From the NCBI GenBank assembly GCA_030152505.1, contig JASLJO010000048.1, positions 1 to 23,127 on the forward strand: a stretch of 23,127 bases of DNA. Reading direction: 5' to 3'. The notes below the pieces were generated by a model. The model did not search any database. It was given only the letters and a program-made list of their open reading frames with translations, and had not been told where the DNA came from. A program made the translations under genes and the position numbers. The DNA comes from Solirubrobacterales bacterium (GTDB lineage: Bacteria; Actinomycetota; Thermoleophilia; Solirubrobacterales; 70-9). Positions within the stretch are counted from its first letter, which is position 1; the number at the start of each line of letters is the position of its first letter. Shown piece after piece: positions 1 to 6,922 of the stretch.

Positions 1-223
1 ATGGCGGCAGCCATGCTCCCGGCTCCGACAAATCCGACGATCATCGGCGGGAGCCTAGTGGAGGGCCGGATGTCCCTCCCCCGGAGGCTCAAGGACAGAC
101 GCTAGAACCCTGAGAGGCAATTCAGCTGCGCGACGGCCTCCGGGGGAGGGACATCCGGCCCTCCACTAGGCTCCCGCCGATGATCGTCGGATTTGTCGGA
201 GCCGGGAGCATGGCTGCCGCCAT
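1..223. repeat. Perfect 88-bp inverted repeat at the window edge (probable fold-back artefact)
   Basis: Bases 1-88 are the exact reverse complement of bases 136-223, separated by a 47-base spacer (89-135). The right arm contains the presumed promoter, the ATG and the first 14 codons of proC; the left arm is the same sequence in reverse. A perfect repeat that includes coding sequence and ends exactly at base 1 of the window is typical of a fold-back chimera or misassembly at a contig end. A real cruciform or small duplication cannot be excluded from sequence alone. The gene upstream of proC is therefore not visible. Confidence 0.93.
167..172 (+). promoter_or_regulatory. Putative -10 element for leaderless proC
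   Basis: The hexamer TAGGCT fits the actinobacterial TANNNT -10 pattern and ends 7 nt before the proC ATG, where a transcription start would be expected. No Shine-Dalgarno sequence precedes the ATG and no convincing -35 is seen. The site lies in the right arm of the window-edge inverted repeat. Confidence 0.3.
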
Positions 224-920
224 GGCGCGGGGCTGGCGGGGTGAGGTCGAGGCGATGCTGTTCACGGATTCGGGGTCCGGGCGGGCAGGTGAGCTGGCCG
301 CGGAGGTCGGCGGTGAGGCCCTCGAGCTCAACGCGCAGCTGGCGGAGCGGGCCGACGTGGTCGTGCTGGCGGTGAAGCCGGCGATGCTCGAGAAGGTCGC
401 GCTGGAGCTGGACGCCGCCAAATCGGTCGTCTCGCTGCTTGGTGCGACCCCATTGGAGAAGCTGCGAAAGGCATTCCCCGAAGCCGAGATCGGGCGCGTA
501 ATGCCCAACCTGCCGGTAGAGGTGGGGCGCGGGGTGCTCTGCATCTCGGGCGAATTCTCGGACGAGCTGCGCGGCGCGCTCGCCAGGTTGGGACGCGTAG
601 TCGACCTGCCCGACGCCCAGATCGACGCGGCGACCGCGGTGATGGGGTGCTCGCCGGCTTATTTCGCGCTGGCGGTGGAGGCGCTCGCCGAGGCCGGCGC
701 AGAAGCGGGGCTGGATGGCGAGCTGGCGCGGGAGCTCGTGGTCGGGGCCATGGTCGGAACCGGGGAGCTGCTCGACCGGCGAGACCCGGTCGACGTGCGA
801 ACGGCGGTCGCTTCACCAGGCGGCAGCACCGAGGCGGGGCTGGAAGCCCTCGACCGCGAGGGCGCCCGTGAGGCGTTCGCGGCCGCGGTGCGGGCGTCAT
901 TGGAGAGGATGCGCGGATGA
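180..920 (+). CDS. proC: Pyrroline-5-carboxylate reductase
   Basis: ProC reduces 1-pyrroline-5-carboxylate to L-proline with NAD(P)H, the last step of proline synthesis, in the cytoplasm. The 246-residue protein begins with a Rossmann dinucleotide-binding loop (FVGAGSM, residues 5-11), has the conserved AVKP (64-67) and MPN (108-110) segments, and ends in the helical dimerisation domain with the family signature SPGGSTEAGL (212-221). It is slightly shorter than the usual 260-275 residues but has all the expected parts. The ATG at 180 places the glycine loop at the very N-terminus, as usual in this family. The stop overlaps the yggT start by 4 bp, and proC-yggT-lspA is a common actinobacterial arrangement. 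The first 44 bases of the gene lie in the window-edge inverted repeat, so the 5' end deserves caution. Confidence 0.93.
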   Translation: MIVGFVGAGSMAAAMARGWRGEVEAMLFTDSGSGRAGELAAEVGGEALELNAQLAERADVVVLAVKPAMLEKVALELDAAKSVVSLLGATPLEKLRKAFPEAEIGRVMPNLPVEVGRGVLCISGEFSDELRGALARLGRVVDLPDAQIDAATAVMGCSPAYFALAVEALAEAGAEAGLDGELARELVVGAMVGTGELLDRRDPVDVRTAVASPGGSTEAGLEALDREGAREAFAAAVRASLERMRG

Positions 921-1219
921 TGGCCCTGGCGATCACCCGGCAGGACGTCGCCGACTACGTCGGCGCGCTCTTCCTCGTCTACATCATCCTCATCTTGATC
1001 CGGGTGCTGATGTCGTGGATCCCACGGATGCCCTACAACCCGACGCTGCGGTCGGTGCTCGACTTCGTCTCGCAGACCACCGACCCCTACCTCAACCTCT
1101 TTCGCCGCATCCTGCCCCCGATCGGTGGGGGCGGCTTCGGGCTCGACCTCAGCCCGATGATCGGGATCATCGTCCTCTACATCCTGCGCGGGCTCGTCGT
1201 CGCCCTGATCTCCGGGTGA
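917..1219 (+). CDS. yggT: YggT family membrane protein
   Basis: This 100-residue integral membrane protein has two hydrophobic segments (about residues 15-33 and 79-98) flanking a polar stretch with the YggT-type pattern VLMSWIP and TDPYLNLFRRILPP. YggT proteins are small membrane proteins of poorly defined function; in Gram-positive bacteria they often sit next to cell-division and membrane-biogenesis genes, and a role in osmotic or division homeostasis has been proposed. The ATG at 917 overlaps the proC stop (ATGA); a second ATG at 920 would shorten the protein by one residue. The stop overlaps the GTG of lspA by 4 bp, so translational coupling through the cluster is likely. Confidence 0.87.
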   Translation: MMALAITRQDVADYVGALFLVYIILILIRVLMSWIPRMPYNPTLRSVLDFVSQTTDPYLNLFRRILPPIGGGGFGLDLSPMIGIIVLYILRGLVVALISG

Positions 1220-1674
1220 GCGCCGCGCGGCGGGCCTGGCTGCAGGCGGCGTCACTCTGCCTCCTTGTGATCGCCCTCGACCAGGCGGCCAAGGCGGCAA
1301 TCGAGGCAAATCTCGTTCCGGGCGGGCACGTCCACCTCTTCGGGCCGCTTGATCTCACCCTTGCCCACAACAGCGGCATCGCCTTCGGCCTTGCCGACGG
1401 TGGCGGCATCGCCCTGGTCGCGCTGACCATCATCGCTCTCGCCTTCGTCGGCCTTCTCTTCGCGCGCAATCCGGACCGGCCCTGGATGTGGGTGGCCGTC
1501 GGCCTGCTCGTCGGCGGCGCCCTCGGCAACCTGATCGACCGTGTGCGGGCGGACGCCGTCACCGACTACGTCGACCTGCTCAGTTGGCCGCCGTTCAATC
1601 TCGCCGACGTGGCAATCACCCTCGGCGTCGTGGCCCTGGCGCTGAGCTATGCCGGAGAAGCCGAGGCACGATGA
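1216..1674 (+). CDS. lspA: Lipoprotein signal peptidase (signal peptidase II)
   Basis: LspA is the membrane aspartyl protease that removes the signal peptide from diacylglyceryl-modified prolipoproteins. The 152-residue protein has four hydrophobic segments and the family motifs: DQAAK near the N-terminus (22-26), HNSGIAFG (51-58), the first catalytic aspartate in NLIDR (Asp108) and the second in FNLAD (Asp131). The start is the GTG at 1216, which overlaps the yggT stop as GTGA. A longer open frame continues upstream only because it is a shadow of proC/yggT; starting at 1216 gives the normal family length and a typical N-terminal membrane helix. The stop overlaps the next ATG by 4 bp. Confidence 0.95.
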   Translation: MSAARRAWLQAASLCLLVIALDQAAKAAIEANLVPGGHVHLFGPLDLTLAHNSGIAFGLADGGGIALVALTIIALAFVGLLFARNPDRPWMWVAVGLLVGGALGNLIDRVRADAVTDYVDLLSWPPFNLADVAITLGVVALALSYAGEAEAR

Positions 1675-2345
1675 CCGGGCTGCGTGTCCTCCACCTCGAC
1701 GAGCATCTCGCTGTGGTCGACAAGCCGGCCGGCCTGGTGGTCCACCCGGCGCCTTCCCACCGTGGCCCGACCCTGGTCGATGAGCTGGCCGAGGTCCTCG
1801 GGGGTGGAACCGACCCCGAGCGCCCCGGGATCGTCCACAGGCTCGACAAGGAGACCAGCGGACTGCTCGTGGTCGCTCGCGACGACGCCACTCACGCCGC
1901 TCTGCAGGAGCAGGTCCGGCGGCGAGAGGTGGACCGGGTCTACCTGGCACTGGCGGAAGGGCGGCTCGCGTCACGCACGGGGACCATCGACGCTCCGATC
2001 GGCCGCGCCTCGCGCCAACGGCACCGCATGGCCGTCTCCGGGGCGGCCTCACGCCAGGCCCGCACCCACTTCGAGGTGCGCGAGCTGCTTGCCGCCGACA
2101 CCTACCTCGAAGCGAAGCTGGAGACCGGCCGAACCCATCAGATCCGGGCCCACTTCGGCGCCATCGGTCACCCGCTGGTCGGAGATGCGACCTACGGCGG
2201 CAGCGAGAAGTACGGATTGGGCCGGCAATTCCTGCACGCCCACCGGCTCGCCTTCGTCCACCCGCAAACGGGCGAGGCGATGAGCTTCGATTCCGAGTTG
2301 CCCACGGAGCTCGCCACCGCGCTCGACACGGCCCGCACCGCCTGA
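1671..2345 (+). CDS. RluA/RluD-family pseudouridine synthase lacking an S4 domain
   Basis: This enzyme converts specific uridines in RNA to pseudouridine. The 224-residue protein starts almost directly in the catalytic domain: VDKPAGLVVHP (16-26), then HRLDKETSG (56-64) with the catalytic Asp59, TGRTHQIRAH (152-161), HPLVGD (167-172) and LHAHRLAF (188-195). RluD-type proteins usually exceed 300 residues and begin with an S4 RNA-binding domain; none is present here. The ATG at 1671 overlaps the lspA stop (ATGA), which fixes the start; the frame is open further upstream only as a shadow of lspA. An RluD-type gene after lspA is a very common neighbourhood. The exact RNA target cannot be inferred without the S4 domain. 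Confidence 0.92.
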   Translation: MTGLRVLHLDEHLAVVDKPAGLVVHPAPSHRGPTLVDELAEVLGGGTDPERPGIVHRLDKETSGLLVVARDDATHAALQEQVRRREVDRVYLALAEGRLASRTGTIDAPIGRASRQRHRMAVSGAASRQARTHFEVRELLAADTYLEAKLETGRTHQIRAHFGAIGHPLVGDATYGGSEKYGLGRQFLHAHRLAFVHPQTGEAMSFDSELPTELATALDTARTA

Positions 2346-2475
2346 GCAGCCGCACCGCTCTACAATCCGCCGTTCAAACCGACCCCCGCCGTACCACCCG
2401 GATCCTGACCGTCACGAGGCGAGTCCCCGGCAAGGGCGGTGGGGCTTTCCCCCAAATTCAAGGAGATTTTTCGCA
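2346..2475 (+). promoter_or_regulatory. Leader region of the rpsB-tsf operon
   Basis: This 130-bp gap is the only substantial spacing before the ribosomal block and must hold its promoter. TACAAT at 2361-2366 is a good -10 candidate, though no clear -35 lies 16-18 bp upstream. A small hairpin GGGG-CTTT-CCCC sits at 2441-2452, followed by a strong Shine-Dalgarno AAGGAG at 2460-2465 before the ATG at 2476. S2 represses its own mRNA leader in some bacteria, so the region could contain such a site, but no known S2-binding structure was recognised. Confidence 0.4.
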
Positions 2476-3423
2476 ATGCCAGAGGCAGGCCTGAAAGAGC
2501 TGCTGGAGGCCGGAGTCCACTTCGGCCACCAGACCCGTCGCTGGAATCCGAACATGCGCCGCTACATCTTCGGCGAGCTGGACGGGATCCACATCATCGA
2601 CCTGATCCAGACCGAGGCGCTTCTCGAGAATGCCCGCCGCTTCGCTGGCGAGCTCGCCAGCGGTGGTGGAACCGTCCTCTTCGTCGGCACCAAGAAGCAG
2701 GCGCGCGGTCCCGTGCAGGAATGGGCCGAACGCTGCAAGATGCCATACGTCAATCAGCGCTGGCTCGGCGGCCTGCTGACCAACTTCAACACGATCTCGG
2801 CCCGGATCTCGCGCCTCCACGAGCTCACCGCCTGGCAGGAGGAGGGCAAACTCGAGCTGCTGCCGACCAAGGAGCGGATGGGCATGCAGGCCGAGCTGGC
2901 AAAGCTCGAGTACAACCTCGGGGGCGTGCGCGACATGGACCGCCTGCCCGACGCGGTCTTCGTCACCGACCTGAAAACGGAGGAGATCGCGGTGCGCGAG
3001 GCGGCCCGCCTGCGGATCCCGATCATCGGCCTGGTCGACACCAACTGCGACCCGACGCCGATCGACTACGTGATCCCCGGCAACGACGACGCCATCCGCT
3101 CCTGCCAGCTGGTGATCGGCACGATCGGCGGCGCGATCGAGGAGGGCGCCGGCGCCTGGCGGGTGCAGGAGGAGCGGCGCATCGCCGAGGAGATGGAACG
3201 GCGCAAAAAAGAGGAAGAAGAGCGGAAGAAGCGGGAGGAAGAGGAGAAAGAGCGGGTCGAAAAAGAGGAAGCGGAGAAAAAAGCCGCTGAAGAAGAGGCT
3301 GCGAAAAAAGCCGCCGAAGCGCCACCGGCCCAAGCGCCCCAGCGACAGGCCCCTCAGGCCGAAGCCGACAAACCTTCCACGGCCGAGGAAGCGCCGGCCG
3401 GCAAGGAGGAGGCTTCCAAATGA
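2476..3423 (+). CDS. rpsB: 30S ribosomal protein S2 with a long charged C-terminal tail
   Basis: S2 joins the 30S subunit late in assembly and helps recruit S1 or the mRNA leader. Residues 1-230 form the canonical S2 domain: GVHFGHQTRRWNP (13-25), FVGTKKQA (69-76), RWLGGLLTNF (95-104), PDAVFVTD (158-165) and LVDTNCDP (186-193). Residues 231-315 are a low-complexity Lys/Glu/Ala/Pro tail, with an RxxEEE-type coiled-coil-like stretch (231-282) followed by an Ala/Pro/Gln-rich end; the E. coli protein is about 240 residues. A strong Shine-Dalgarno precedes the ATG. The stop overlaps the tsf start as ATGA. The rpsB-tsf pair is nearly universal in bacteria. Confidence 0.97.
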   Translation: MPEAGLKELLEAGVHFGHQTRRWNPNMRRYIFGELDGIHIIDLIQTEALLENARRFAGELASGGGTVLFVGTKKQARGPVQEWAERCKMPYVNQRWLGGLLTNFNTISARISRLHELTAWQEEGKLELLPTKERMGMQAELAKLEYNLGGVRDMDRLPDAVFVTDLKTEEIAVREAARLRIPIIGLVDTNCDPTPIDYVIPGNDDAIRSCQLVIGTIGGAIEEGAGAWRVQEERRIAEEMERRKKEEEERKKREEEEKERVEKEEAEKKAAEEEAAKKAAEAPPAQAPQRQAPQAEADKPSTAEEAPAGKEEASK

Positions 3424-4025
3424 GCGTCACGGCTGCCGATGTGAAGGCGCTGCGGGATCGGACCGGGGCGGCGATGATGGACTGCAAAGCGGCGCTCTCG
3501 GAGTCCGAGGGGGATGTCGATCGGGCGATCGAGATCCTGCGGGTCAAGGGACAGGCCTCGGCCGCGAAGCGCGAAGGGCGGGGGACGAGCGAGGGGGTCG
3601 TCGCCTCCTACATCCACGCCAACGACAAGGTCGGAGCGATGGTCGAAGTGCAATGCGAGACCGACTTCGTCGCTCGCAACGAGGACTTCAAGGCCTTCGC
3701 CTACGAGGTCGCCCTGCACGTCGCCGCCACCGCGCCGACCTACGTCAACTCCGATGAGATCCCGGCCGAGGAGCGCGAGGCCGAGAAACGGGTCTTCGAA
3801 GAGAAGGCACGTGAGGACGGCAAACCGGACGACGTCGTCGAGAAGATCGTCGAGGGACAGCTCGCCAAGTGGGCGAAGGAGGTGGCGCTGCTCGACCAGG
3901 CTCACGTCAACGCCGACAAGCACGACTCGAAGTCGATCGAGGAGCTGCGCCAGGAGCTCGCGGCGAAGACCGGCGAGAACGTCCGCGTGGCGCGTTTCGC
4001 CTACTTCCGCGTGGGCGGCGATTGA
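3420..4025 (+). CDS. tsf: Elongation factor Ts (short form)
   Basis: EF-Ts is the guanine nucleotide exchange factor that releases GDP from EF-Tu in translation elongation. The N-terminal UBA-like domain (residues 1-50) carries the conserved RDRTGAAMMDCK and LRVKG segments; the core has the family motif TDFVARNEDF (81-90). At 201 residues it is the short, single-core-subdomain form, as in Thermus, instead of the roughly 280-residue form of E. coli. The ATG at 3420 overlaps the rpsB stop, and the stop overlaps the TTG of pyrH as TTGA, so rpsB-tsf-pyrH is probably translated as a coupled unit. Confidence 0.96.
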   Translation: MSVTAADVKALRDRTGAAMMDCKAALSESEGDVDRAIEILRVKGQASAAKREGRGTSEGVVASYIHANDKVGAMVEVQCETDFVARNEDFKAFAYEVALHVAATAPTYVNSDEIPAEEREAEKRVFEEKAREDGKPDDVVEKIVEGQLAKWAKEVALLDQAHVNADKHDSKSIEELRQELAAKTGENVRVARFAYFRVGGD

Positions 4026-4756
4026 CCGAACCGGAGCCCAAGTTCGGCCGCATCCTTCTGAAGCTCTCGGGGGAGGCGCTGATGGGGCAGCTCGAGCACG
4101 GCACCGATGCCGCCGAGGTCGAGCGGATCGCCCGCCAGGTTGCCGCGGTGCGCGCGCGAAGCGTGGAGGTGGCGATCGTCGTCGGCGCCGGCAACATCTA
4201 CCGCGGCCTGCAGGGCGTCGCCACCGGCATGGATCGTGCCACCGGCGACTACATGGGGATGTTGGCGACGGTGCTGAACGCGCTCACCCTGCAGGACGCT
4301 CTGGAGAAGATCGGCGAGCACACTCGGGTGATGTCGGCGATCGACGTCAAGGAGGTGGCCGAGCCCTACATCCGCCGCCGAGCGATGCGCCACCTCGAGA
4401 AGGGTCGCGTGGTGATCTTCGCCGCCGGCACCGGCAACCCGTTCTTCACCACCGACACCGCGGCGGCGCTGCGGGCGCTGGAGATCCACGCGGAGACGAT
4501 CCTGATGGCCAAGAACGGGGTCGAGGGCGTCTACGACTCCGACCCGGCGACCAACCCCGAGGCGAAGTTCATTCCCGCGATCAGCCACCGCGAGGCGATC
4601 GAGCGCGGGCTCAGGGTGATGGATTCGACCGCCCTCTCGCTCTGCATGGACAACGACCTGCCGATCTACGTCTTCAACATGGGCGACGAGACCAACATAG
4701 ATAGGATCGTCAGCGGCGAGCGGGTGGGCACGCTGGTGGACAGCGTCCCCGCCTGA
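4022..4756 (+). CDS. pyrH: UMP kinase
   Basis: PyrH phosphorylates UMP to UDP with ATP, feeding nucleotide and envelope sugar synthesis; the bacterial enzyme is a hexamer of the amino-acid-kinase fold. The 244-residue protein shows KLSGEAL near the N-terminus (14-20), VVGAGNIYRG (roughly 54-63), the GTGNP nucleotide-binding segment and the C-terminal MDSTAL...DNDLPIYVFNM region. I chose the TTG at 4022: it gives the normal family length, overlaps the tsf stop by 4 bp (TTGA) and begins eight residues before the first conserved strand. The frame is open further upstream only as a shadow of tsf. An 18-bp gap with a purine-rich Shine-Dalgarno leads to frr. Confidence 0.95.
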   Translation: MTEPEPKFGRILLKLSGEALMGQLEHGTDAAEVERIARQVAAVRARSVEVAIVVGAGNIYRGLQGVATGMDRATGDYMGMLATVLNALTLQDALEKIGEHTRVMSAIDVKEVAEPYIRRRAMRHLEKGRVVIFAAGTGNPFFTTDTAAALRALEIHAETILMAKNGVEGVYDSDPATNPEAKFIPAISHREAIERGLRVMDSTALSLCMDNDLPIYVFNMGDETNIDRIVSGERVGTLVDSVPA

Positions 4757-4774
4757 GAGCGGAGAGAGGATCCA

Positions 4775-5338
4775 GTGGAGCTGATCGACGAGTTGCTGAG
4801 CGACGCCGAGGAGCGGATGAGCAAATCGGTCGAATCGAGCCGCGGCGAGCTGGCCACGGTGCGCACCGGCCGCGCTTCGCCGCACCTGCTCGACCGCATC
4901 TCGGTCGACTACTACGGCTCGCAGACGCCGCTCAAGCAACTCGCCAACGTCGCCACCTCCGACGCCCGCCTGCTCACCGTGACCCCCTTCGACAAGGGCT
5001 CCATCGGCGAGATCGAGAAAGCGATCCAGGAGTCCGACGTCGGCCTGACGCCCAGCAACGACGGCAACGTGATCCGCCTGCAGATCCCCGAGCTGACCGA
5101 GGAGCGCCGGCGGGAGATGGTCAAGGTCGTGCACGGCGTCGCCGAGGACGGCCGGATCGCGATCCGCAACATCCGCCGCGACACGATGAGCGACCTGCGC
5201 GACCTGAAGAAAGAGGGCGAAGCGGGCGAGGACGACGAGCGCCGCGCCGAGGCGGCCCTGCAGAAGCAGACCGACGAGGCGATCGCCGAGATCGATTCGC
5301 TGCTGGAGGGCAAGGAACAAGAGATCCTCGAGGTGTGA
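4775..5338 (+). CDS. frr: Ribosome recycling factor
   Basis: RRF acts with EF-G to split the post-termination ribosome. The 187-residue protein matches the usual length of about 185 and has the family segments TVRTGRASPHLLD, DYYGSQTPLKQLA, VTPFDKGSI and the C-terminal helix IRNIRRD followed by an acidic/basic three-helix-bundle region. Translation starts at the GTG at 4775, preceded by the purine-rich Shine-Dalgarno GGAGAGAGGA at 4761-4770. The gene sits in the standard pyrH-frr order, and its stop overlaps the GTG of uppS by 4 bp. Confidence 0.96.
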   Translation: MELIDELLSDAEERMSKSVESSRGELATVRTGRASPHLLDRISVDYYGSQTPLKQLANVATSDARLLTVTPFDKGSIGEIEKAIQESDVGLTPSNDGNVIRLQIPELTEERRREMVKVVHGVAEDGRIAIRNIRRDTMSDLRDLKKEGEAGEDDERRAEAALQKQTDEAIAEIDSLLEGKEQEILEV

Positions 5339-6006
5339 GCACCTCCGCGCGGTACGTAGCGATCATCACCGACGGCAACGGGCGCTGGGCACAGCAACGC
5401 GGCCTGCCGGTGGTCGAGGGGCACCGCGCCGGCGCCGACGTGGTCAAGGCGCGGCTGCGCGACGCGGTCGAGCTGGGCATCGAGGAGCTCACCGTCTTCT
5501 CCTTTTCGACCGAGAACTGGGCCCGCCCGGCGGATGAGATCGAGGGGTTGATGCGGATGTTCGGCGAGCGGATCGACGCCGAAACGCCGGAGCTGGATCA
5601 GGAAGGCGTGCGGATGCGCTTCGTCGGCCGCCGCAACGGTGTGGCCGCGGAGCTGGTGGAGCGCATGGAGTGGGCTGAACAGAGGACCGCGGCGAACGAC
5701 CGCATCTCCCTGTTCGTCGCCTTCAACTATGGCGGGCGGGCGGAGATCGTCGACGCGGCGCGAAGGTTCGAGGGGGACTCCGAAGAGGAGTTCCGGCGCA
5801 ATCTCTACGCACCCGAGATGCATGACCCAGACCTCCTGATCCGGACCAGCGGCGAGCAGCGCGTCTCAAACTACCTGCTCTGGCAGTGCGCCTACTCGGA
5901 GTTGGTCTTCCGCGACGAGCTCTGGCCCGACTTCGACCGGGCCGCCTTCGAGCAGTCGCTGGCCGAGTTCGAGGCACGCAGGCGGCGCTTCGGCGGGAGG
6001 GGCTGA
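5335..6006 (+). CDS. uppS: Isoprenyl transferase (undecaprenyl diphosphate synthase family, cis-prenyltransferase)
   Basis: This cis-prenyltransferase adds isopentenyl units to an allylic diphosphate to make the polyprenyl carrier lipid for peptidoglycan and other cell-wall polymers. The 223-residue protein has all the signature blocks: DGNGRWA (13-19, Asp13 catalytic), GHRAG (29-33), FSTENWARP (57-65), FNYGGR (130-135), DLLIRTSGE (166-174) and SNYLLWQ (178-184). The residue before the catalytic Asp is Thr, where Met is common. The GTG at 5335 overlaps the frr stop. Product chain length (C50 versus C55) cannot be read from sequence. A single-base overlap (TGATG) joins it to cdsA. Confidence 0.94.
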   Translation: MSTSARYVAIITDGNGRWAQQRGLPVVEGHRAGADVVKARLRDAVELGIEELTVFSFSTENWARPADEIEGLMRMFGERIDAETPELDQEGVRMRFVGRRNGVAAELVERMEWAEQRTAANDRISLFVAFNYGGRAEIVDAARRFEGDSEEEFRRNLYAPEMHDPDLLIRTSGEQRVSNYLLWQCAYSELVFRDELWPDFDRAAFEQSLAEFEARRRRFGGRG

Positions 6007-6896
6007 TGGTCCAGGACCTCTTCGACGAGGAGATGTTCGAGGACGAGCCACCCCGCCGCGAGCGGCCGCCGCGTGAGCCGCGCCGACGACGCAACCTGCT
6101 CGGCGGTGAGACCGCGCGGCGGATCCTCGTCTCGATCCCCTGGATCGTTTTCGCCATCGCCATCGTCGTCGCCGGCGGCGCGGTCTTCGCCGCCGCGATG
6201 CTGGTGATCGGCCTGCTCTGCCTGCGTGAGTACTTCATGATGGCCGCGCCGCTCCGGCCGCTCCAGATGGCCGCCTACATAGCCGTGGCGGCGATGATCG
6301 TTGCCGCCTACTTCGGCACCGCCTTCAATGTGCTGCTGCTCGCCACGGCTTCGTTTCCGCTGCTCTTCTTCTTCGGCGCCCGCCTGCGTCCGCGCGAGGG
6401 CGTGGTCGTCTCGATGGGAGCGACCGTCCTCGGCGCGGTATGGATCGGCCTACCGCTGGTCCATGCCGTGCTGCTGCGCGACCTGCCCGACCACGGCGCC
6501 GCGCTCCTGATCGACGTCCTCGTCGGCACCTTTGCCACCGACACCGGCGCCTACGCGACCGGGCGCATGTTCGGCTCGCACCCGATCGCACCCGACCTCT
6601 CACCGAACAAGACGATCGAGGGCCTTCTCGGCGGCTTCCTGATCGGCACGATGGCCTTCTGGTTCGCCGGCCTCTATCAGGACTGGCTCTCGGGGAGCGA
6701 CGCACTGATCATCGGCGCCGCGGTTGCGGCAATCGGGCCGATCGGCGACCTCTTCGCCTCGATGGTCAAGCGCGACCTCGGCAAAAAGGACACCGGCAGG
6801 CTCTTCGGCCCTCACGGCGGCCTGCTCGACCGCCTCGACGCCGTCTTCTTCACGATCGTCGCCGGGTACTACCTCGCCGTCCAGCTGGTGTACTGA
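6006..6896 (+). CDS. cdsA: Phosphatidate cytidylyltransferase (CDP-diacylglycerol synthase)
   Basis: CdsA makes CDP-diacylglycerol from phosphatidate and CTP at the membrane, the branch point to all phospholipid head groups. The 296-residue protein starts with about 30 charged residues (Asp/Glu, then Arg/Pro-rich), followed by multiple hydrophobic helices. The CDS signature is near the C-terminus: SMVKRDLGKKD followed by GPHGGLLDRLD, with the conserved KR, KD, HGG and DRLD. The ATG at 6006 overlaps the uppS stop by one base; the upstream continuation of the frame is a shadow. Its product could supply the CDP-alcohol phosphatidyltransferase encoded at 16761-17414. A 26-bp gap precedes dxr. Confidence 0.95.
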   Translation: MVQDLFDEEMFEDEPPRRERPPREPRRRRNLLGGETARRILVSIPWIVFAIAIVVAGGAVFAAAMLVIGLLCLREYFMMAAPLRPLQMAAYIAVAAMIVAAYFGTAFNVLLLATASFPLLFFFGARLRPREGVVVSMGATVLGAVWIGLPLVHAVLLRDLPDHGAALLIDVLVGTFATDTGAYATGRMFGSHPIAPDLSPNKTIEGLLGGFLIGTMAFWFAGLYQDWLSGSDALIIGAAVAAIGPIGDLFASMVKRDLGKKDTGRLFGPHGGLLDRLDAVFFTIVAGYYLAVQLVY

Positions 6897-6907
6897 GGGT
6901 CGCTCCC

Positions 6908-6913
6908 TATGCT
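6908..6913 (+). promoter_or_regulatory. Putative -10 element before dxr
   Basis: TATGCT (TANNNT pattern) lies 9 nt before the dxr ATG in the 26-bp cdsA-dxr gap, and no Shine-Dalgarno is visible. This could allow a leaderless dxr transcript in addition to read-through from cdsA. No good -35 is seen. Confidence 0.3.
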
Positions 6914-6922
6914 CTGTCGGCG

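Noticed and set aside
2441..2452. GGGG-CTTT-CCCC as a terminator of the lspA-rlu cluster
   Set aside because: The stem is only 4 bp and no U-tract follows; it lies directly before the rpsB ribosome binding site.
4001..5320. 439-codon minus-strand open frame opposite pyrH and frr
   Set aside because: Its sequence is a shadow of strongly conserved plus-strand genes; no motif or start signal supports it.
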